Of a DNA stretch of 64,000 bases, positions 42,530 through 50,814 are shown piece after piece. Source of the DNA: Phycisphaerales bacterium (lineage in GTDB: Bacteria; Planctomycetota; Phycisphaerae; Phycisphaerales; JAGLTS01); NCBI GenBank assembly GCA_023135165.1, contig JAGLTS010000025.1:32414-96413 (forward strand). Direction: 5' to 3'. The position numbers and the translations under genes are program-made. Numbering within the stretch: the first letter of the stretch is position 1; every line of letters begins with the position of its first letter. Under the pieces are notes generated by a model. That model had not been told where the DNA came from and ran no database searches. It was given only the letters and a program-made list of their open reading frames with translations.

Positions 42530-43502
42530 GTTGAACATGGTCCAGGCTATCAATCGCGCTCTTGATGAAGAGATGGCGCGTGACGAGAACGTGATCACCC
42601 TCGGTCAGGACGTGGGACTCAACGGCGGCGTGTTCCGCGTCACCGAAGGCTTGCACGAGAAGTACGGCGAGGAGCGCGTCATCGACACGCCGCTGGCGGA
42701 GTCCGGCATCCTCGGCAGCTCGATCGGGATGGCCATCGCCGGCCTCCGACCCGTCGCTGAGATGCAGTTCTCGGGATTCTCATACCTCATGTTCGCCCAG
42801 CTCGAAGGCCACGCCTCACGGATGCGTTCGCGCACGCAGGGCCAACACACCGTCCCGCTTGTGGTGCGCATGCCATACGGCGGCGGCGTCCGCGCCCTAG
42901 AGCATCACTCCGAGAGTCACGAAGCCACTTACGCGCACCTTCCCGGCGTGAAGGTCGTGATTCCCTCAGGTCCGAGCAACGCCCGCGCGCTGCTTGCCGC
43001 CGCAATCCGCGACCCCGATCCGGTCGTGTTCATGGAACCCAAGTGTTCCTACCGCGCGTTCCGCGAGGATGTGCCCGAGGAACCACAGGTCATGGAGATC
43101 GGCAAGGGCCAAGTCGTCCAGGAAGGTGCCGACGTGACGGTCATCTCCTGGGGCGCGATGATGCGGCCCACGATCAAAGCCGTGGAAGCAGCGCAGAAAG
43201 ATCACGGTGTTAGCATCGAGTTGATCGATCTGCTCACCATCTCACCGATGGACACTGACAAGATCGTGAGCTCGGTGAAGAAGACCGGCCGATGCGTCAT
43301 CGTGCAGGAAGCCCCGCGTTCCTTCAGCCCGTCCTCGGAGATCATCGCGACGATCAACGATCACGCTCTGATGTATCTCGAAGCGCCGGTGAAGCGTGTG
43401 ACCGGCTTCGACGTCGTGACGCCTTACTTTGGCAAGGAGCAGTCCTACCTTCCCAACGAGCGGCGCGTCCGCCATGCCATTGAGGAAACCATCGGTTTCT
43501 AG
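42522..43502 (+). CDS. pdhB: Pyruvate dehydrogenase E1 component, beta subunit
   Basis: 326-residue transketolase-pyrimidine/C-terminal type subunit. Landmarks: NVITLGQDVGLNGGVFRVTEGL at the N-terminus, DTPLAESGILGSSIGMAIAGLRPVAEMQF, RMPYGGGVRALEHHSESHE, and the C-terminal domain ELIDLLTISPMDTDKIVSSV followed by VQEAPRSFSPSSEIIA. With the alpha subunit it forms the E1 heterotetramer. AGGAG precedes its ATG by nine bases, and it overlaps pdhA by 8 bases, so translation is coupled. E2 follows after 9 bases. Confidence 0.96.
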   Translation: MAKLNMVQAINRALDEEMARDENVITLGQDVGLNGGVFRVTEGLHEKYGEERVIDTPLAESGILGSSIGMAIAGLRPVAEMQFSGFSYLMFAQLEGHASRMRSRTQGQHTVPLVVRMPYGGGVRALEHHSESHEATYAHLPGVKVVIPSGPSNARALLAAAIRDPDPVVFMEPKCSYRAFREDVPEEPQVMEIGKGQVVQEGADVTVISWGAMMRPTIKAVEAAQKDHGVSIELIDLLTISPMDTDKIVSSVKKTGRCVIVQEAPRSFSPSSEIIATINDHALMYLEAPVKRVTGFDVVTPYFGKEQSYLPNERRVRHAIEETIGF

Positions 43503-43511
43503 GAGATCGCA

Positions 43512-44852
43512 GTGTACGAGTTCATACTTCCAGATCTCGGTGAGGGTGTTCACGAAGGTGAAATACTCAGGTGGCACGTCGAAGCCGGCGCCACGATCAA
43601 CGAGGATGATCCGCTGGTTGACATCGAGACGGACAAGGCAGCCATCACCATTCCGTCCCCGCGCGCCGGCACGGTCGTGTCACGCACCGGTGAAGTCGGC
43701 GACATCGTTCTCGTCGGCAACGTGATCGCGGTGATCGACGACGGCTCCTGCGGTGAACTCGGCGCGACGAGTGGCGCTGAGCAGAAGGAGGCCTCGCTCG
43801 TGGGCACCTTGGCCGCCGAAGTGCCCGCTCATTTCTCAAGCACGACCACACAGATCGCCGCCGCTGCATCGTCGGTTCCAACATCGAACGGCGGTCCGGT
43901 GATCGCCGCCCCGGCAACGCGACGCATGGCGCGCGAGTTGCAGATTGACATCAAGCAGGTTCCTCCCACCGGTCCCGCTGGCCGCGTCACGCCCGAAGAC
44001 GTGCAGCAGTTCGCTGCCGCCCCCGGAAGTGTACCCGCGGTGGAGACAGACGAACCCGGCCCCACGGCCGCGTCACCTGCCCTCGGAAGTGCCGCGGGCG
44101 TCATTCCGTTTCTCGATATAGAAAAGCTGCCTGACTTCTCGAAGTTCGGTCCCGTCGAGACCGAGCCGCTGCGCTCGATTCGCCGCAAGGTCGCGAGGAA
44201 GATGGTCACGTCCATGGTGCTCGTGCCGCACGTGGCGCACATGGATGAAGCGGATGTCACGTTACTCGACGACTTGCGCCGGCGGCAGAAGGAGCGCCTC
44301 GCTGGTCAGCCGGGCGGGAAGCTCACGCTGTTGCCTTTCGTGATCCGCGCGGTGACCGAGGGGCTTAAGGCGTTCGGCATGTTCAACGCCAGCCTCGATC
44401 CGCTCAACGAGTTGATCACGTACAAGAAGTATTACAACATCGGTGTCGCGGTGGACTCGGGTCGTGGCCTCATCGTCCCGGTCATTCGTGATACTGACCG
44501 CAAGAGCGTGCTTCAGGTCTCTGCGGAGATCGAGAGCGCTGCGGCGCGGGCTCGCACCAACGAACTGGCTGTGGACGAGATGCGCGGCGGCAGCTTCACC
44601 ATCACCAACATCGGCGCCCTCGGCGGCACCGGCATGATCCCCACCATCAACTACCCCGAGGTCGCGATCCTCGGTATGGGACGCGTGCAGGAGAAACCGG
44701 TCGTCGTGGATGGCAAGATTGCGGTCCGGAAGATGCTCCCGCTGACGTTGGCGTTCGATCACCGCATCGCCGACGGGGCGGATGCAGCCCGATTCGTCAC
44801 CGGCATCGTGCGGCGGATGTCCAACCCGGACACATTGCTCATCGAGTCGTAA
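43512..44852 (+). CDS. pdhC: Dihydrolipoamide acetyltransferase (E2)
   Basis: 446 residues with the usual three parts: one lipoyl domain (about 2-77, lipoyl lysine K42 in DIETDKAAITIPSP), a peripheral-subunit-binding domain (about 137-172: APATRRMARELQIDIKQVPP with GPAGRVTPEDV) and a catalytic acyltransferase core (about 215-446, active site AFDHRIADGADAARF). Ala/Ser/Thr-rich linkers separate them. It starts with GTG 43512, with AGGAG at 43501-43505. It carries only one lipoyl domain. The C-terminal IESS-like end is slightly shorter than usual. Lipoylation would come from the ligase downstream. Confidence 0.95.
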   Translation: MYEFILPDLGEGVHEGEILRWHVEAGATINEDDPLVDIETDKAAITIPSPRAGTVVSRTGEVGDIVLVGNVIAVIDDGSCGELGATSGAEQKEASLVGTLAAEVPAHFSSTTTQIAAAASSVPTSNGGPVIAAPATRRMARELQIDIKQVPPTGPAGRVTPEDVQQFAAAPGSVPAVETDEPGPTAASPALGSAAGVIPFLDIEKLPDFSKFGPVETEPLRSIRRKVARKMVTSMVLVPHVAHMDEADVTLLDDLRRRQKERLAGQPGGKLTLLPFVIRAVTEGLKAFGMFNASLDPLNELITYKKYYNIGVAVDSGRGLIVPVIRDTDRKSVLQVSAEIESAAARARTNELAVDEMRGGSFTITNIGALGGTGMIPTINYPEVAILGMGRVQEKPVVVDGKIAVRKMLPLTLAFDHRIADGADAARFVTGIVRRMSNPDTLLIES

Positions 44853-44897
44853 ATAGCTCGCCCATCGTGCAGCGAGTGCTTGACAGGAGACATCGCG

Positions 44898-46316
44898 ATG
44901 GTCGTCGGAAGCTTGCGCCAGGAAACTGAACTTGCCATCATCGGGGCGGGCCCCGGAGGGTATGTCGCTGCGCTGCGCGCTGCGGACTTGGGCAAGGAGG
45001 TCACGCTCATCGAAGCTGCCGACCGGCTCGGCGGCGTGTGCCTCCGGGAAGGGTGCATTCCGTCCAAGGCGCTGATCAACATGGTCGAGCTTGCCGGCGC
45101 GGCGCGTGAGGCGTCCAAGGCTGGGCTCACGTTCAAGGAACTCACAATCGATCACGAGGTGCTGAGGCAGTGGACCGCGTCAGTCGTTGACGGCCTGACC
45201 AGCGGTGTCGCTGACTTGCTCAAAAAACGCGGCGTCGAGGTCATCCACGGCCTCGCTCGCTTCGACAGCCCCAACTCCCTCGCCATCGAGGGCGCAGATA
45301 CATCCGCGATCGACTTCCGCAATTGCATCATTGCAACCGGTTCGAGGATTAACGAACTCCCCCCCGCCTATGACCTGCCGATCTGGTCGTCCGCCGACGC
45401 GCTGCAGCTCCCGGAGATCCCCGATCGCCTGCTCGTCGTGGGCGGCGGGTACATCGGGATGGAGCTCGGGCTTGTCTACGCAGGACTTGGTTCGAAGATC
45501 ACCATGGTCGAGTTCTTCCCCCGGTTGCTGCTGGGCGCTGATCCGGACTTGGTTGATGTGGTGGTGAAGAACTGCAGGAAGAAGTTCGAGTCGATCAAGG
45601 TGGACTCGAAGGTGACCGCGATCGAGAAGACCTCCGCCGGGTATGCCGCGACCATCGAACACGATGGTAAGACGGAGACGGAGGAGTTTGATCAGATCCT
45701 CGCCGCAGTTGGACGGAAGCCCAACACCGACAAGATCGGTCTGGAGCATGCTGGCATCACGACGAATGACCGGGGTTTGATCGAGGTGACCGCCGAGGGC
45801 CGGACGAAGGTGCCGCACATCTTCGCGATCGGCGACGTCACGCCGGGGCCGGCGCTGGCGCACAAGGCGAGCCGTGAGGCGAAGGTGGTCGCGGAAGTGA
45901 TCGCCGATCACCCGGCCGCGTTTGACAACCGTGCGATCCCGGCCGTCGTGTTCACCGATCCGGAGCTGGCGTGGGCCGGTCTCACCGAACAGGAAGCCAA
46001 GGAACAGGGGCGTGAGGTCAAGGTCGGTCGGTTCCCTCTTTCAGCGCTCGGTCGCGCACGCACGATGGGGCGCACCGACGGGCTGGTCAAGATCATCGCC
46101 GATCCGGAGTCGGGCTTGGTTCTGGGCGTCGGTATGGTCGGCCCGCACGCGTCGGAGCTGATCGCCGAGGGCACGCTTGCGCTGGAGATGGGCGCGACGC
46201 TGGAAGACCTCATGGTCACGATCCACCCACACCCGACGCTGTCGGAAGCGATCATGGAAGCTACCGAGGTTGCCGCCGGCACTGCCGTGCACATCCATGG
46301 ACTGCAGGGGGCGTAA
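44898..46316 (+). CDS. lpdA: Dihydrolipoyl dehydrogenase (E3)
   Basis: 472-residue flavoprotein. FAD-binding LAIIGAGPGGYVAALRAADLG at the N-terminus, redox disulfide GGVCLREGCIPSKAL (C48 and C53), NAD-binding VVGGGYIGMELGLVYAGLGS, second FAD loop FAIGDVTPGPALAHKASRE, and dimer-interface VRSV-type GTLALEMGATLEDLMVTIHPHPTLSEAIMEA with the catalytic HPHPTLSE. It re-oxidises the dihydrolipoyl group of E2 and makes NADH. ATG 44898 has AGGAGA at 44886-44891-type spacing; a TTG at 44880 would extend the leader but lacks support. Last core enzyme of the operon. Confidence 0.96.
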   Translation: MVVGSLRQETELAIIGAGPGGYVAALRAADLGKEVTLIEAADRLGGVCLREGCIPSKALINMVELAGAAREASKAGLTFKELTIDHEVLRQWTASVVDGLTSGVADLLKKRGVEVIHGLARFDSPNSLAIEGADTSAIDFRNCIIATGSRINELPPAYDLPIWSSADALQLPEIPDRLLVVGGGYIGMELGLVYAGLGSKITMVEFFPRLLLGADPDLVDVVVKNCRKKFESIKVDSKVTAIEKTSAGYAATIEHDGKTETEEFDQILAAVGRKPNTDKIGLEHAGITTNDRGLIEVTAEGRTKVPHIFAIGDVTPGPALAHKASREAKVVAEVIADHPAAFDNRAIPAVVFTDPELAWAGLTEQEAKEQGREVKVGRFPLSALGRARTMGRTDGLVKIIADPESGLVLGVGMVGPHASELIAEGTLALEMGATLEDLMVTIHPHPTLSEAIMEATEVAAGTAVHIHGLQGA

Positions 46317-46317
46317 C

Positions 46318-46995
46318 GTGGAGCGGGGTGAGTTCCCAATTTACACGCTCGATAGCGACTTGATCGCAGCCGTCAAGGAAGACAACGTCACGCGCGTGCG
46401 CATTGTGCGCCACGTGACGCCGATGGTCGTGCTCGGCTCGGGAAGTCGGGAGAAGATCGAGATTGATCTGGACGCTTGCCGGGCGGAGAACGTCCCGGTG
46501 CTGCGTCGTCAGGGCGGCGGTTGTGCGGTCCTGTTGGATCCCGGCAACGTGATTGTCTCCGTTGTCGCAACCGGGCTGCCCTTCGGCCAGCACCGGCAGC
46601 AGTTTGATGTGCTCACCGAGTGGCTCATCGACGGTTTGAACCGCATTGGTATTCTCGGTGTGATGCACACCGACATCTGCGACCTCGCGCTGGACGACCG
46701 AAAGGTCGGTGGCGCGTGCCTCTATCGATCCCGCGACCTGCTGTATTACTCGGTGAGTCTGCTCGTCGAACCGAACATGGAACTCGTCACACAGTGTCTC
46801 AAACATCCGCCGCGCGAGCCGGAGTACCGTCGTGGTCGATCGCACGCCTCGTTTATGGGATCGCTGGACGGTGGGAACGCACATGGCGCGGTGAAGCAGC
46901 CCCTTGAGCGGATGACGCCTGAGTGTGTGGCCGGTCGTCTGCGCGACGCGCTCGCGCCACCCGTGTTTTCGGTTGCAGTGGCCCGCGCTGACTGA
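46318..46995 (+). CDS. lplA: Lipoate-protein ligase / octanoyltransferase family protein
   Basis: 225 residues of the biotin/lipoate protein ligase superfamily. RRQGGGCAVLLDPGNVIVS is the RRxxGGG substrate loop, and the conserved catalytic lysine lies in DDRKVGGACLYRSRDL, followed by the strand YYSVSLLV. It attaches lipoate or octanoate to the E2 lipoyl lysine. It begins with GTG one base after the lpdA stop (AGGGGGC seven bases ahead), so it is the fifth cistron of the pdh operon. Whether it is a ligase (LplA) or transferase (LipM-type) is not settled; the C-terminal adenylation-type accessory domain of long LplA is absent. Confidence 0.85.
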   Translation: MERGEFPIYTLDSDLIAAVKEDNVTRVRIVRHVTPMVVLGSGSREKIEIDLDACRAENVPVLRRQGGGCAVLLDPGNVIVSVVATGLPFGQHRQQFDVLTEWLIDGLNRIGILGVMHTDICDLALDDRKVGGACLYRSRDLLYYSVSLLVEPNMELVTQCLKHPPREPEYRRGRSHASFMGSLDGGNAHGAVKQPLERMTPECVAGRLRDALAPPVFSVAVARAD

Positions 46996-47378
46996 CAGTG
47001 TGGCATTCGTGGCAGCGGCACTTCGGTACGTGATGTGGCTTGGGCGTGGTCACGGCGCGGCCCCCAGATGGAACCGGGTAGGCCACCCGGTCCGACCACC
47101 AGTACCGTATCTGCATCGGCTCGGTCAGATACTCCGAGCATCTGCCTGATCGGCGAGGAACCCGTAACCGCGTGGGAACTCCCCGGTCAGGCCGATTGTT
47201 CGATCAGCGAAATCCACGGTCTTCTGATAGACGTCGAGCTTCTCGAACATGAAGACCATGAGGAGCGCTCCGGATTGAGCAGGGGATCAGGCGAACAGGA
47301 GACCGCAGGCGATCAGGTGCTCTCTTCCACCTGCTCACCTGCTCTTGTCTCGCCTGCTCTATTGCGGCTTTGCCGCAA
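46996..47378. other. Interval with four-helix-bundle remnant and CCTGCT repeats
   Basis: 383 bases between lplA and tRNA-Pro. The only coding trace is the 44-codon four-helix-bundle remnant on the minus strand. The segment 47329-47357 repeats the words CACCTGCT, CACCTGCT and CGCCTGCT, and a perfect 8-bp inverted repeat (47361-47379) follows. The remainder (46996-47120) shows no feature. Confidence 0.55.
47125..47259 (-). pseudogene. Truncated four-helix-bundle (23S rRNA intervening-sequence type) protein
   Basis: The minus strand reads MVFMFEKLDVYQKTVDFADR followed by LTGEFPRGYGFLADQ and then stops after 44 codons. The first 38 residues match the N-terminal half of the small four-helix-bundle family (TIGR02436 type), in which the sequence normally goes on with an RRAALSIAANIAEG-like stretch. 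That continuation is lost or diverged after Q38. A GGAG-type site precedes the ATG. Full-length members are about 120 residues. Hence a degraded gene, possibly still making a short peptide. It lies next to tRNA-Pro. Confidence 0.75.
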
Positions 47379-47379
47379 T
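47361..47379. repeat. Perfect 8-bp inverted repeat at the 3' end of tRNA-Pro
   Basis: ATTGCGGC-TTT-GCCGCAAT forms a perfect hairpin that starts at the discriminator base of tRNA-Pro on the minus strand. It lacks a T run, so it is not a classic terminator but may mark the pre-tRNA 3' trailer. Confidence 0.6.
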
Positions 47380-47452
47380 CGGGGCGACTGGATTTGAACC
47401 AGCGACCTCTTGACCCCCAGTCAAGCGCGCTACCAAGCTGCGCTACGCCCCG
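47379..47452 (-). tRNA. tRNA-Pro (anticodon GGG)
   Basis: Minus-strand cloverleaf: acceptor CGGGGCG pairs perfectly with CGCCCCG, D stem GCGC/GCGC, anticodon stem CTTGA/TCAAG around CTGGGGG (anticodon GGG), T stem GCTGG/CCAGT (last pair G-U) around TTCAAAT; discriminator A. The CCA is not encoded. A four-helix-bundle remnant lies about 120 bases downstream of it. Confidence 0.97.
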
Positions 47453-47550
47453 AACTGTCCTCAGCGACGCAGTGTACCGACCGGCGAGCGATTCTCAAGC
47501 GCCGAGTCGGCCTGCTGACGTGGATCGGCGATTGCGGTACGCTGGCGGGC

Positions 47551-48876
47551 ATGAGCAGGCTTATCATTCGAGGCGGCAGAGTCGTCGATCCATCGCAAAA
47601 CCTTGATGGACAGGCGGATATCGCCCTTGCTGAAGGTCGGGTGGCGGCAATCGGGCGGATCGACGTCGGGCCTGATGACAACGTGATCGACGCGGAGGGG
47701 TTGATCGTCACGCCCGGACTCATCGACCCGCACGTCCACCTGCGCGAGCCGGGCGAGGAGGATCGTGAGACGATCAAGACCGGCTCCGAGGCGGCGGTGA
47801 ACGGCGGCTTCACGACCGTCTGCTGCATGCCCAACACGCAGCCCGCTATCGACGACGACTCGAAAGTGGAGTTCATTCTTCGTCAGGCGGGCCGATACGG
47901 ATCGTGTCGCGTGCACCCGATCGGTGCGGCGACTAAGCAGCGCAAGGGTGAGGAACTGGCGGAGATGGGTCTGATGGCCGAAGCCGGGGCCGTCGCGTTC
48001 ACGGATGACGGAGGTTGTGTTGCCTCGCCGGGCATGATGCGTCGCGTACTCACGTACGTGCACATGACGGGCAAGTGCTTCATGCAGCACTGTCAGGAGC
48101 CGACGCTGACAGCCGGTTCGGTGATGCACGCCGGGGCCAACTCGATGCGCCTTGGCTTGAAGGGTTGGCCTCGTGTGGCGGAAGAACTCATCATCGAGCG
48201 CGACATTCGGCTGAACCGTTCGTTCGGCTGCCGCTACCACGCGCAACACATCAGCTCAGGCGGCAGCGTTGAGATCGTCGCTCGCGCTCGTGCCGAAGGT
48301 CAGCCGGTCACGACGGAGGTAAGCCCGCATCATCTGCTGCTCACCGATGATCTGTGCCGCGATTACAACACGCTGGCGAAGGTGAATCCCCCGCTGCGCG
48401 AGCAGGTTGACATCGACGCCCTCATCCAGGGGATCAAGGACGGCGTCATCACGATCCTGGCTACGGACCACGCGCCACATAGCTTGGAATCCAAGCAACT
48501 TGAGTTCGCGCAGGCGCCGTTCGGGATCATCAGCCTCGACTGTGCGCTGCCGCTCTACATGAAGGCGCTGATCGAGCCGGGGCACGTCGACTGGCCGGCG
48601 CTGATTGCGATGATGACGATCAACCCGGCGCGGCTGTGCGATCTGGATCAGCAGGGCTTGGGGAGCCTGGTGGTGTCGAGCGCTGCTGACGTGACGCTGA
48701 TCGATCCGGACCAGCGGTGGACGATCCGCGTGGATGAGTTCATGAGCAAGAGTCGAAACGCGCCGTATGACGGCTGGGATGTGACCGGTCGGGCGGTCGG
48801 CGTGATCGTCGGCGGCGAGATGAAGATGCTGAGGGACGAGAGTCGGCTGCGATGCAAAGCGGCGACGTGCTCGTGA
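47551..48876 (+). CDS. pyrC: Dihydroorotase
   Basis: 441-residue class I dihydroorotase. Both signatures are present: GLIDPHVHLREPGEED (H61, H63) and ATDHAPHSLESK near residue 308. MPNTQPAIDD carries the substrate asparagine, and HAQHISSGGSVEIV the metal histidines. It closes carbamoyl-aspartate to dihydroorotate in pyrimidine synthesis. ATG 47551 (MSRLIIRGGRVVDPSQ) is the natural start; the frame upstream passes through tRNA-Pro. No other pyr gene is nearby. The C-terminal extension past residue 425 (LRDESRLRCKAATCS) is variable in the family. Confidence 0.95.
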   Translation: MSRLIIRGGRVVDPSQNLDGQADIALAEGRVAAIGRIDVGPDDNVIDAEGLIVTPGLIDPHVHLREPGEEDRETIKTGSEAAVNGGFTTVCCMPNTQPAIDDDSKVEFILRQAGRYGSCRVHPIGAATKQRKGEELAEMGLMAEAGAVAFTDDGGCVASPGMMRRVLTYVHMTGKCFMQHCQEPTLTAGSVMHAGANSMRLGLKGWPRVAEELIIERDIRLNRSFGCRYHAQHISSGGSVEIVARARAEGQPVTTEVSPHHLLLTDDLCRDYNTLAKVNPPLREQVDIDALIQGIKDGVITILATDHAPHSLESKQLEFAQAPFGIISLDCALPLYMKALIEPGHVDWPALIAMMTINPARLCDLDQQGLGSLVVSSAADVTLIDPDQRWTIRVDEFMSKSRNAPYDGWDVTGRAVGVIVGGEMKMLRDESRLRCKAATCS

Positions 48877-48944
48877 TTGACAGGTGATGGCGTGTTGTCC
48901 GCAGCGTCCCGAAGATCGGCGCGAGGCGGACCGGAGATGTGTCG

Positions 48945-50813
48945 ATGCGCTGGCTGCTCATCATGCTCCTGGCCTTGTTCGCGCTGCTGACCGCGTACGG
49001 TCAGTTCGTGATCCTGCCGGAGCGCGACGCGGACCGGGGCATGATTCATGCGTATTGGGAGATGGCGGATCATCCACAGGTAGCGCCGCTGATTGTCGAG
49101 TATCGGGCGCACTATCGGTCACGTTTCGAGACCGACTGGGAGGAGATGAGCGATCTGCTCGCAGCGGAGCAGGAACTGCACACGGCGAGCGGTGAGCGAG
49201 CAGTTGAACTGCGGCCGATGGTTGAGCGGTTGCGCTCCGAGGAAGCCACGTTTCGCGACTGGTACAACAGCACGCAACCGCAGCGCCTCGATGAGATCCC
49301 CAGGCTGGTTTGGGCAACGGATGCCAACCCCGCCAGGCGCCTCCAGTGCCAGCTCTTCCGGGAATGGCACTTGGAGCACTACGGCACACCGGTCGACATC
49401 GTGACCGACGCCTCAACACGTGGTAAGACCAAGACGACCAAGATGATCATCCAGTGCATCGCAGGCACGGGACCGGACATCATCGAATCGTACGGTCCGG
49501 CACAGCTTCGCCAGTTCGTCGATAGCGGCATCGCGATCGACATCACGGAAGAGGCGGATGCGAAGAACTACGGGTTGGATCGCATCTTTCCCGCTGCCCA
49601 TTCGAGTCTCGCCCTCGACGGCCGGCAATACGGTTTCACGTGCAATGTCGGGTATGTCGTACTCCTCTACCACAAGGATCTCTTTGCCCAGGCGGGCATC
49701 CCCGAACCGACGGGTACATGGACGATCGACGAGTTGATCAAGATCGGCAAGAAGCTGGAGGACCGCATGCCGGGGCGTCGCCGTTACGCGCTGCTCGGGC
49801 TGCACCCCTGGCCGATGGCGCTGGCCGATGGCGGGATGTTCTTCAACGAGACAGGGACCGTGAGTTTCTATAACTCCCCGCAGACCGTGCGAGCGTTCCG
49901 GGCGTTCCAGGATTTGATCTATACGCATCACCTGATGCCCAGCCCGGCGGAGACGGACAGCATGTCCGCAGCGGGTGGGTTCGGCGAGAGCAATGTCCGC
50001 CTGTTCATCCGCAAGGCAGCGGCGATGACGATCGGCGGTCGGTGGGACTACGCGACACTCGCCCAGTACAACCGCGATCGCGCCATCATTCCCACGATTG
50101 ATCGTGAGCTTGCGGTCGAGGGGATCGACGATGTTCGCCGCACAGCACTTGAGAGGATCAGGGCGTCGCTGCGAGTCGATGTGCTCAAGCCGTTGACGGA
50201 TGCGGATGATGCGCTGATGCGGTCGATCCTGACGGATGCGGATAACGAGAGGCTGCTTCACATCGGCGTCGCGCATGTGCCGAACGTGCTGGGGCCTCCG
50301 ACGTATGAAGCGGCGGGGCGTGTCGCGCTTGTGAACCGCGCATCGCCGCATGTCGAGTACGCCAAGCACTTCATCGAGTTTCTTGCATCGGAGGCATACA
50401 ACGAGCAGATCAACGAATCGTTCGATTCGATCTGTGGGATGCCGGAGTTTTGCCTGGATGACGATGGCATCGCCGGTCCGCCCAAGGCGCTGCCCGGCTT
50501 GGAGGATCTCGATTCGCAGGTATTCGTTGATGTGATGCTCACGTACGCCCAGCCTTGGGAGCTCAGCCCATTCGTCGGTCGGCAGCGCTACGGTGAGCTC
50601 GTCGGCAAGGTCATGGAGCAGCTTCAGAACGAGACGCTCAGCCCGGCGGAGACGGCGCGACTCTGCGAGGACCGCATCAACGACCAGATCAGGCAGAATC
50701 TGATTCGAGATGACGCGCTTCGCGCGCGGTGGGAGGCGCTCACGGGCATTGCGTTTGATCCGGAGATCCCGCTCAGGGCGCACTTCACGTCGCAGCACGG
50801 GGAGCCGAGGTGA
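48945..50813 (+). CDS. Sugar ABC transporter substrate-binding protein (family 1), long form
   Basis: 622 residues with a non-cleaved-looking N-terminal helix (LLIMLLALFALLTAYGQFVIL), then about 100 residues of charged helix before the family-1 solute-binding fold: DIVTDASTRGKTKTTKMIIQ, GTGPDIIESYGPAQLRQFVD, GFTCNVGYVVLLYHKDLFAQAGIPEPTGTWTIDELI, and SGVDIGGRWDY-type AAAMTIGGRWDYATL. Usual members are 400-450 residues, so the extra N-terminal region is unusual. It should bind a sugar or oligosaccharide in the periplasm and deliver it to the two permeases that follow (1-base gap). ATG 48945 has GGAG eight bases upstream; GTG 48939 is the earlier option. Confidence 0.88.
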   Translation: MRWLLIMLLALFALLTAYGQFVILPERDADRGMIHAYWEMADHPQVAPLIVEYRAHYRSRFETDWEEMSDLLAAEQELHTASGERAVELRPMVERLRSEEATFRDWYNSTQPQRLDEIPRLVWATDANPARRLQCQLFREWHLEHYGTPVDIVTDASTRGKTKTTKMIIQCIAGTGPDIIESYGPAQLRQFVDSGIAIDITEEADAKNYGLDRIFPAAHSSLALDGRQYGFTCNVGYVVLLYHKDLFAQAGIPEPTGTWTIDELIKIGKKLEDRMPGRRRYALLGLHPWPMALADGGMFFNETGTVSFYNSPQTVRAFRAFQDLIYTHHLMPSPAETDSMSAAGGFGESNVRLFIRKAAAMTIGGRWDYATLAQYNRDRAIIPTIDRELAVEGIDDVRRTALERIRASLRVDVLKPLTDADDALMRSILTDADNERLLHIGVAHVPNVLGPPTYEAAGRVALVNRASPHVEYAKHFIEFLASEAYNEQINESFDSICGMPEFCLDDDGIAGPPKALPGLEDLDSQVFVDVMLTYAQPWELSPFVGRQRYGELVGKVMEQLQNETLSPAETARLCEDRINDQIRQNLIRDDALRARWEALTGIAFDPEIPLRAHFTSQHGEPR

Positions 50814-50814
50814 C

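Noticed and set aside
47035..47397. A 120-codon plus-strand frame before tRNA-Pro
   Set aside because: It runs antisense to the four-helix-bundle remnant and into tRNA-Pro; it lacks protein-like composition.
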